Shown one piece after another: positions 12,466 to 18,268 of a DNA stretch of 18,268 nt. Each line of letters opens with the position of its first letter. The first letter of the stretch is position 1. Origin of the DNA: Chloroflexota bacterium (lineage in GTDB: Bacteria > Chloroflexota > Dehalococcoidia > SZUA-161 > SpSt-899); assembly GCA_018725455.1 (NCBI GenBank), contig QLUN01000006.1, forward strand, positions 1-18,268, given 5' to 3'. The translations under genes were made by a program, and so were the position numbers. The notes below the pieces were generated by a model. It saw nothing but the letters and a program-made list of their open reading frames with translations. It was not told the DNA's origin and did not search any database.

Positions 12466-15400
12466 GTGATTTCATCCACTCTCTTACCTGCTCTCACCCC
12501 TCATGCCACCCGGAAATCCTTTGCCCGGATTCCGGAAGTCGTTGGAATTCCGGACTTAATCCGAATCCAGCACAGTTCCTATCGCTGGTTTAGGGGTGAG
12601 GGACTAAAGGAACTCTTCGAGGAAATTTCACCCATCAAAGATTACGCCGGTAACCGTTTCGAGCTCTATTTTCTTAACCATGAGTTTGGTGAGCCAAAAT
12701 ATTCGGAGGGCGAATGCCTCGGATGTGATCTAACCTATGCCGCTCCCTTAAAGGTAAAGATAAAATTAATCATAAAGGAAACCGGGGAAATTATAGAAAA
12801 GGACGACTTTTTTATGGGTGACTTCCCCGTTATTACTCCGAGGGGCACCTTTATCATCAATGGTGCCGAGCGAGTGATTGTAAATCAGCTTATTCGTTCC
12901 CCAGGGGTTTATTTCACGGTAGAAATGGACCCTGTAACCGGACGTAGACTGGGCCTTGCCAAGGTCATACCGGACCGCGGCGCATGGGTTGAGTTTGAGA
13001 CTTCAAACCGAGGAACGATCTCGGTGAAGATAGATCGCAAGCACAAGATCCCGGTTACCACCCTGCTTCGTGCTGTTGGTTACGGTCGGGATGAGGATCT
13101 TTTGGCGTTGTTTGCCGATGTGGACACCGGTGCTCAGCGATCGTTCATCAAGGCTACAATGGAACAAGACCCGCAGGTCAGAAATGAGCAGGATGCGCTC
13201 ATCGAGTTCTTCCGGAAATCGAGACCTGGTGAGCCGCCTACCGTGGAAAATGCTCGTGGGCTAATATACGCCCTCCTTTTCGATCCGCGTCGGTACCGGT
13301 TAGGTAAGGGTGGATGCTATAAATTAAATAAGCGGCTTGGCCTTGATCGTCCTCTCACAAACCAGACTTTCTCGCCGGAGGATCTGGTGGCCATTGTGCG
13401 CCGCCTCATCCTGGTCAATAATGGCCTGGATGCCTCTGATGACATAGATCATTTGGGCAATCGGCGTGTGCGAGCAGTAGGGGAACTCTTGCAGAGCCAT
13501 CTCCGGATGGGATTGCTTCACATGGAGAGATCGATCAGGGAAAGAATGAGTCTTCTGGGAACCGGAGCGGCTACCCCTAACACTCTGGTTAACAACCGCG
13601 CAGTGGTTGCGGCTGTAAGGGAGTTCTTCGGCAGTTCCCGCCTCTCTCAGTTTATGGATCAAACCAATCCTCTGGCGGAGCTAACTCACAAACGTCGGCT
13701 TTCAGCCCTGGGTCCTGGGGGATTCTCCCGAGACCGTGCCGGGTTTGAGGTGCGCGATGTTCATTACTCTCATTACGGAAGAATCTGTCCTATCGAGACA
13801 CCGGAGGGGCGCAATATAGGCTTGATCACCTCACTGGCTATTTATGCCCAGGTCAATGAATTCGGTTTCATCGAGACCCCCTATCGCAAAGTGGTGAAGG
13901 GATTAGATGGAAAGCCCTTCGTGTCATCGGAGATAGAGTATTTCCCCGCTGATGAAGAGGATAAATACATCATAGCCCAGGCAAATACCAGGCTGGATGA
14001 GAATAATCAATTCATCGGCAGCAAAGTTGAGGCCAGGGACGGTGAGAAATTCGTGGTGGAGAGTCCTGATAAAATAGAGCTCATGGACATCTCCCCTAAT
14101 CAGATTGTCAGTGTCAGCACCTCGTTGATACCATTCCTGGAGCATGACGACGCCAATCGAGCATTGATGGGTTCGAACATGCAGCGCCAGGCAGTCCCTC
14201 TCCTCTGTCCCGAATCTCCTATCGTGGGGACCGGGATGGAGAGAGAAATAGCCCGTGACGGCGGTCAGGTAGTTTTTGCCCCGGTTGATGGCGAGATAAT
14301 ATCGGCCACGGCTACGCAAGTCATTCTCCGTGGTGACGATGGCCAAGACTACGCCAGTCGCCTCCGGAAGTTTGCCCGGAGCAATCAAGGAACTTGCATT
14401 ACGCAGTACCCCAGGGTAAGCAAAGGGGAACGGGTGAAGAAGGGGCAGGTCCTGGGCGATGGTTCAGCCACGGATGGAGGGGAACTCGCGCTGGGCCAGA
14501 ACGTCATCTGTGCGTTTCTAAGCTGGGAAGGCTACACTTTTGAAGATGCTATCGTCATCTCGGAGGGGTTGATTCAAGAAGATAAATTCACTTCGATTCA
14601 CATCGAGAAGTACGAGGTGGAAGCCAGGGAAACGAAATTAGGTCCAGAGGAGATCACCCAGGACATTCCCAACGTTGGTGAGAATAGCCTGCGCAATCTG
14701 GACGAAGACGGGGTGGTGCGTATTGGAGCTGAGGTTTCGGCGGGAGATATTCTGGCAGGCAAGATCACGCCCAAAGGCGAACGTGTTCTCACTGCCGAGG
14801 AGAAACTACTTCGGGCTATCTTTGGTGAAAAGGCGCGGGACGTCAAGGACACCTCACTGCGAATGCCTCATGGGGAGTCGGGTACGGTGATTGATGTGAA
14901 GTGCTTTTACCGATTCAGGTATCGGTGCGAGAGGTGCGGCAAAGAGTTCGGCTATGGTGTGAAGCTTGCTAATGAGGAATGCAAACGCTGTGGAGGACCG
15001 CTGAAAAAACTACCCGGCGATGAACTGGATGCGGGCGTTGGTAAAATGATAAGGGTATCGGTGGCCCAGAAGAGGAAGGTCTCGGTGGGTGACAAACTGG
15101 CCGGTCGCCACGGCAATAAGGGGGTCATCGCCAGGATACTTCCTGTTGAAGACATGCCTTACCTGGCTGATGGTCGGCCGGTGGATGTCGTTCTCAGCCC
15201 TCTGGGTGTTCCCTCGCGCATGAATATCGGGCAACTCCTGGAGACCCACCTTGGCTGGGCAGCACAGAATCTCGGCCTCAAGGTAGTAACCCCGGTTTTC
15301 AATGGGGCCGATGAGACCGCTATTGAGGACGCTTTGGCTCGGGCATGGATTATGGCAGTCGCTAGTCAGCAGTCAGCAGTCGGCAGTCCCCCTCCCCAGC

Positions 15401-16200
15401 CTGAACTATCGACTATCGACTATCAACTATCGACTGCGAAGGTCTGGCTTGACCAGCACGGTTTCGACAGCGAGAAGATATTTGGTGAAAATAGACGCTT
15501 CGCTAATGGCGAGGCCAGGCGGGCTTGTCTTGTGCTCTGGCTTGAAGAAGTCGAGCGTCAACAGTCAGCAGTCAGCAGTCGGCAGTCGAGAGGGAGCGGG
15601 GGACTAGCGACTATCGACTATCGACTATTGACGGATGAGGAATTGGAGCAAGCGGCACAGCAGATTTACCGAGAGAAGAAGAAGGCTCCGCCAATCTCGG
15701 GAAAGATGACACTCTATGATGGACGCACCGGTGAAGCATTCGACGAACCGGTGACAGTGGGCTGTATGTATATGATGAAACTCATCCATCTGGTGGAGGA
15801 CAAGATACACGCTCGCTCCACAGGCCCTTACTCACTCATAACTCAGCAGCCCCTGGGAGGCAAGACTCAATTCGGGGGACAGCGGTTTGGCGAAATGGAG
15901 GTCTGGGCTCTGGAAGCTTACGGTGCGGCATACAACCTCCAGGAGATGCTCACTATCAAATCAGATGATGTGATAGGACGAGTAATGACCTATGGAGCCA
16001 TCGTCAAGGGCGAGGAAATCCTGAGTCTGGGGGTATCAGAATCTTTCAAAATGTTGATCATGGAATTGCAGAGTCTGGGACTGGCAATTGAATTACTGGG
16101 CAAAGAGGATGAGCAGGTACTGCGCCCGAATGCTTTGCCTGATGAGATACCGAGATTGGGGATAAATCTAACCGGTATGGAAATCGAGGAGGACGAATAA
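12466..16200 (+). CDS. rpoB: DNA-directed RNA polymerase subunit beta
   Basis: The 1244-residue beta subunit starts at GTG 12466, with GGAG (12454-12457) eight bases upstream. Hallmarks: the rifampicin-pocket segment [19 protein letters not shown], with D398, H408 and S413 at the classic resistance positions in sensitive form; [39 protein letters not shown]; and the C-terminal [25 protein letters not shown] CxxC-x14-CxxC zinc-ribbon-like insert (C821, C824, C839, C842) lies between DVKCFYRF and [10 protein letters not shown]. Two heptamer elements (about 964-991 and 1031-1056) are in frame on either side of [16 protein letters not shown], in the region before [12 protein letters not shown] that varies in length between phyla. 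The first 960 residues contain none. The stop TAA overlaps the rpoC ATG by one base. Confidence 0.97.
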   Translation: MISSTLLPALTPHATRKSFARIPEVVGIPDLIRIQHSSYRWFRGEGLKELFEEISPIKDYAGNRFELYFLNHEFGEPKYSEGECLGCDLTYAAPLKVKIKLIIKETGEIIEKDDFFMGDFPVITPRGTFIINGAERVIVNQLIRSPGVYFTVEMDPVTGRRLGLAKVIPDRGAWVEFETSNRGTISVKIDRKHKIPVTTLLRAVGYGRDEDLLALFADVDTGAQRSFIKATMEQDPQVRNEQDALIEFFRKSRPGEPPTVENARGLIYALLFDPRRYRLGKGGCYKLNKRLGLDRPLTNQTFSPEDLVAIVRRLILVNNGLDASDDIDHLGNRRVRAVGELLQSHLRMGLLHMERSIRERMSLLGTGAATPNTLVNNRAVVAAVREFFGSSRLSQFMDQTNPLAELTHKRRLSALGPGGFSRDRAGFEVRDVHYSHYGRICPIETPEGRNIGLITSLAIYAQVNEFGFIETPYRKVVKGLDGKPFVSSEIEYFPADEEDKYIIAQANTRLDENNQFIGSKVEARDGEKFVVESPDKIELMDISPNQIVSVSTSLIPFLEHDDANRALMGSNMQRQAVPLLCPESPIVGTGMEREIARDGGQVVFAPVDGEIISATATQVILRGDDGQDYASRLRKFARSNQGTCITQYPRVSKGERVKKGQVLGDGSATDGGELALGQNVICAFLSWEGYTFEDAIVISEGLIQEDKFTSIHIEKYEVEARETKLGPEEITQDIPNVGENSLRNLDEDGVVRIGAEVSAGDILAGKITPKGERVLTAEEKLLRAIFGEKARDVKDTSLRMPHGESGTVIDVKCFYRFRYRCERCGKEFGYGVKLANEECKRCGGPLKKLPGDELDAGVGKMIRVSVAQKRKVSVGDKLAGRHGNKGVIARILPVEDMPYLADGRPVDVVLSPLGVPSRMNIGQLLETHLGWAAQNLGLKVVTPVFNGADETAIEDALARAWIMAVASQQSAVGSPPPQPELSTIDYQLSTAKVWLDQHGFDSEKIFGENRRFANGEARRACLVLWLEEVERQQSAVSSRQSRGSGGLATIDYRLLTDEELEQAAQQIYREKKKAPPISGKMTLYDGRTGEAFDEPVTVGCMYMMKLIHLVEDKIHARSTGPYSLITQQPLGGKTQFGGQRFGEMEVWALEAYGAAYNLQEMLTIKSDDVIGRVMTYGAIVKGEEILSLGVSESFKMLIMELQSLGLAIELLGKEDEQVLRPNALPDEIPRLGINLTGMEIEEDE
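15357..15438 (+). repeat. Heptamer element, AGTC/GACT class, in frame in rpoB (first)
   Basis: AGTCGCT, AGTCAGC twice, AGTCGGC, AGTCCCC from 15357, a C-rich spacer, then AACTATC, GACTATC twice, AACTATC, GACTGCG from 15404. It encodes [20 protein letters not shown] and QLST. Unlike most copies in plus-strand genes, the spacer is C-rich on the coding strand, so it reads as prolines rather than glycines. Confidence 0.92.
15556..15632 (+). repeat. Heptamer element, AGTC/GACT class, in frame in rpoB (second)
   Basis: CGTCAAC, AGTCAGC twice, AGTCGGC, AGTCGAG from 15556, a GGGAGCGGGG spacer, then GACTAGC, GACTATC twice and GACTATT from 15602. It encodes [15 protein letters not shown] and [10 protein letters not shown], 117 bp after the first rpoB element ends. 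Confidence 0.92.
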
Positions 16201-18268
16201 TGCCGAATTCAGGGTTCGATAAATCGAGCCCCTACAATGATTTCAGTAGCATCCGTCTTAGTCTCGCCTCGCCAGAGCAGATAAAGAGTTGGTCTTACGG
16301 TGAGGTGACTAAACCGGAGACGATCAACTATCGCACCCTGAAACCAGAAAGGGACGGGCTTTTCTGCGAGCGGATATTTGGTCCCACCAAGGACTTCGAG
16401 TGCTATTGTGGCAAGTATAAGAAGATCAGATATAGGGGTGTCATCTGTGATAAGTGCGGCGTTGTAGTGGCTCACTCCTCGATACGCCGGGAACGCATGG
16501 GGCATATCCATCTTGCTGCGCCGGTGGCTCATATCTGGTTCGTTAAGGTAACCCCGAGTCGTCTCGGGCTCCTTCTCGATCTCTCACCTAAAAAACTGGA
16601 ACAGGTAATCTACTTCGCCAAGTTTATCATCACTAGCGTAGATGAAGATGTCCGAGTGCAAACCATCAACAAGCTCAAGGATGATCTGGAATTTGAATTG
16701 ATGCAGCGTGATGACAGTCAGCAGTCGGCAGTCAGCAGTCAGCAGTCAGCAGTCAGTAGTCAGCAGGGGAGGGGCGGTGGACTATCGACTAACGACTATC
16801 GACTGGACCCTGAAGAACTCGTGGCCAAAATTGAAGAGCTGGAGGAAATCGAGCCCCGGAGACTCCTGGGGGTGAACGAATATCGCGAACTGAAACGCCG
16901 GTGGGGGGACATGTTCGAGGCTAAGATGGGCGCTGAGGCCATCCGCGAAGCTCTCACTTGTCTCGATTTAGAGAAACTACGCCAGGAGCTTCATCAGGAG
17001 GTTGCCACCAGATCCGGCCAGCATTGGAAGAAAGCTATCAAGAGGCTTCGCGTGGTTGAAGCATTCTTGAAACAAGGAACAAAGCCGGAGTGGATGATTA
17101 TGACCATGCTTCCGGTCATACCCCCTGAGCTTCGGCCTATGGTTCAGCTTGATGGGGGACGATTTGCTACCAGCGATCTCAATGATCTCTACCGAAGGGT
17201 AATCAACCGCAACAATCGGCTTAAACGGCTCATGGAGATGGGCACTCCGGAGGTCATCATTCGCAACGAGAAACGCATGCTTCAGGAGGCCGTCGATTCG
17301 CTTATCGATAACGGACGCCGAGGCCGGGCGGTAGCTACCCGTAGCGGACATGAACTGAAATCGCTCTCAGACATGTTGCGGGGCAAGCAGGGACTCTTTC
17401 GCCAGAATCTGCTCGGGAAGCGGGTCGACTATAGCGGTCGCTCGGTTATTGTGGCTGGTCCCGAGCTTAAACTGCACCAGTGTGGTCTGCCCAAGCGGAT
17501 GGCACTAGAGCTGTTCAAACCCTTTGTCATGCGCAGCCTCATAGCCCGAGGGCTGGCCTACAATGTCCGGAGCGCCAAACGGATGGTGGAACAAGGAAAC
17601 CCGGTTGTCTGGGATATGCTGGAGGAAATAGTACGGGACCACCCGGTCTTGTTGAATCGAGCTCCGACCTTGCATCGCCTCGGCATTCAGGCTTTCCAAC
17701 CGATCCTTATCGATGACAGTGCTATCCAGCTTCATCCTCTGGTGTGTGCTGCCTTCAACGCCGACTTTGATGGCGATCAGATGGCGGTTCATGTCCCCCT
17801 TTCCAGGCTGGCTATCGAAGAAGCCAGGAAGGTGATGATCAGCACCCAGAATATGCTTTTGTCGAGTTCAGGGGACCCAGTGGTGGTGCCTACTATGGAA
17901 TTGGCTCTCGGGTGTTATTACCTGACCATCATCAGCCCCGGATCCAAAGGGGAAGGGATGAGTTTCGCCGACCTCGAGGATGCCAGGATGGCTTATGATC
18001 TGGGCATTATCGATCTTGGGGCCGAGATAACAGTTAAATCAGTCGGCAGTCCGGGGTGGGGAAGACTATCGACTATCGACCATCGACCGATTAAGACCAG
18101 CATTGGTCGCATTATTTTCAATGACGCCTTGCCTGATGAGCTTCGGTTCCGCAATGAACTGATAGACAAGAAGCTACTGAAGCGACTTACCTCCGAATGT
18201 CATCGCCGTCTCGGCAATGAGGCTACGGCTTCCATGCTCGATAGAATCAAGCGTTTGGGTTTTGAATA
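16200..18268 (+). CDS. rpoC: DNA-directed RNA polymerase subunit beta' (partial, 3' end outside window)
   Basis: The frame stays open from ATG 16200 (overlapping the rpoB stop as TAATG) to the window edge, 689 codons. The family start [33 protein letters not shown] is preceded by about 17 residues partly encoded by a hairpin element. The N-terminal zinc site has C68, C70, C83 and C86. [13 protein letters not shown] and [13 protein letters not shown] lead into the catalytic NADFDGDQM, whose magnesium-binding aspartates are 522, 524 and 526. Two heptamer elements are in frame: about 173-202, before [20 protein letters not shown], and about 614-630, before [11 protein letters not shown]. Both avoid the catalytic core. 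Transcription and translation are coupled with rpoB. Confidence 0.97.
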   Translation, partial: MPNSGFDKSSPYNDFSSIRLSLASPEQIKSWSYGEVTKPETINYRTLKPERDGLFCERIFGPTKDFECYCGKYKKIRYRGVICDKCGVVVAHSSIRRERMGHIHLAAPVAHIWFVKVTPSRLGLLLDLSPKKLEQVIYFAKFIITSVDEDVRVQTINKLKDDLEFELMQRDDSQQSAVSSQQSAVSSQQGRGGGLSTNDYRLDPEELVAKIEELEEIEPRRLLGVNEYRELKRRWGDMFEAKMGAEAIREALTCLDLEKLRQELHQEVATRSGQHWKKAIKRLRVVEAFLKQGTKPEWMIMTMLPVIPPELRPMVQLDGGRFATSDLNDLYRRVINRNNRLKRLMEMGTPEVIIRNEKRMLQEAVDSLIDNGRRGRAVATRSGHELKSLSDMLRGKQGLFRQNLLGKRVDYSGRSVIVAGPELKLHQCGLPKRMALELFKPFVMRSLIARGLAYNVRSAKRMVEQGNPVVWDMLEEIVRDHPVLLNRAPTLHRLGIQAFQPILIDDSAIQLHPLVCAAFNADFDGDQMAVHVPLSRLAIEEARKVMISTQNMLLSSSGDPVVVPTMELALGCYYLTIISPGSKGEGMSFADLEDARMAYDLGIIDLGAEITVKSVGSPGWGRLSTIDHRPIKTSIGRIIFNDALPDELRFRNELIDKKLLKRLTSECHRRLGNEATASMLDRIKRLGFE
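16211..16235 (-). repeat. Hairpin element variant in rpoC codons 4-12
   Basis: Read on the minus strand this is GTAGGGGCTCGATTTATCGA followed by ACCCT, the element of ftsY and dnaE with one change in the stem and one at the end. In rpoC it lies in the opposite orientation and encodes SGFDKSSPY. The arms GGGTTCGAT and ATCGAGCCC can still pair in RNA with one G-U pair, placing a hairpin just after the start codon. Confidence 0.85.
16716..16807 (+). repeat. Heptamer element, AGTC/GACT class, in frame in rpoC (first)
   Basis: Seven AGTCNNN units in exact phase (16716-16764), a GGGGAGGGGCGG spacer, then GACTATC, GACTAAC, GACTATC, GACTGGA from 16780. It is the longest left array in the window and encodes SQQSAVSS twice, then [12 protein letters not shown]. 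Confidence 0.93.
18041..18091 (+). repeat. Short heptamer element in frame in rpoC (second)
   Basis: AGTCGGC, AGTCCGG, a GGGTGGGG spacer, then GACTATC twice, GACCATC and GACCGAT (18064-18091). It encodes [17 protein letters not shown]. Only two left units remain, so it is the shortest in-gene copy. Confidence 0.88.

Noticed and set aside
2477..18091. Heptamer arrays considered as sequencing or assembly artefacts
   Set aside because: Frames are kept through twelve in-gene copies, units vary, orientation follows the coding strand, and flanking protein homology resumes correctly after each. Artefacts would break frames.

Overview
The window reads as a chromosomal core-gene region of a Chloroflexota bacterium, probably of the Dehalococcoidia or a relative. 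That is an inference from recalled protein similarity (short IF-2, RpoB/RpoC sequence style, FtsY without an acidic domain, gene neighbours), not from a search. Almost everything encoded is housekeeping: translation initiation and transcription factors, isoprenoid and lipid synthesis, RNase III, the SRP receptor, the replicative polymerase and RNA polymerase.

Layout. The left half is mostly on the minus strand. Reading in that direction: plsC and ispH (overlapping, one promoter near 6315); then nusA, ylxR, infB, rbfA and tRNA-Gly(UCC), with their own promoter near 4675 and a terminator-like leader hairpin. Leftmost (2-442) is a broken chimera of a VapB-like antitoxin start and an N-terminal phospholipase D/SNF2-helicase fragment, behind a promoter that implies a leaderless transcript. 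The right half is on the plus strand: rnc, ftsY and dnaE behind a promoter divergent from plsC; then a 367-bp gap holding a duplicated promoter module; then rpoB and the first 689 codons of rpoC, which runs off the window.

The striking feature is a dense family of short interspersed elements built from 7-bp units. Each has a left tandem array, a short G- or C-rich spacer, and a right tandem array whose core is complementary to the left (AGTC/GACT, GAGTC/GACTC, GGTTC/GAACC, TGAAG/CTTCA, GTCAG/CTGAC, ATTGGT/ATCACT). I count 18, about 1.2 kb in total. Twelve lie in frame inside essential genes (infB twice, ispH twice, ftsY, dnaE three times, rpoB twice, rpoC twice). Five of the others supply the stop codon of the gene they touch (ispH, nusA, ylxR, rnc, ftsY). 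Inside genes the unit strand is nearly always the one free of stop codons in all three frames. A second family, a 27-bp perfect hairpin, is inserted in frame in ftsY and dnaE, and an inverted variant forms codons 4-12 of rpoC. A third repeat just before rnc supplies its likely ribosome binding site. The heptamer elements resemble the heptanucleotide STRR repeats of heterocystous cyanobacteria in unit length, and the hairpins resemble protein-coding palindromic elements such as the Rickettsia RPEs. Their concentration inside the most conserved genes of a cell is the main discovery lead here.
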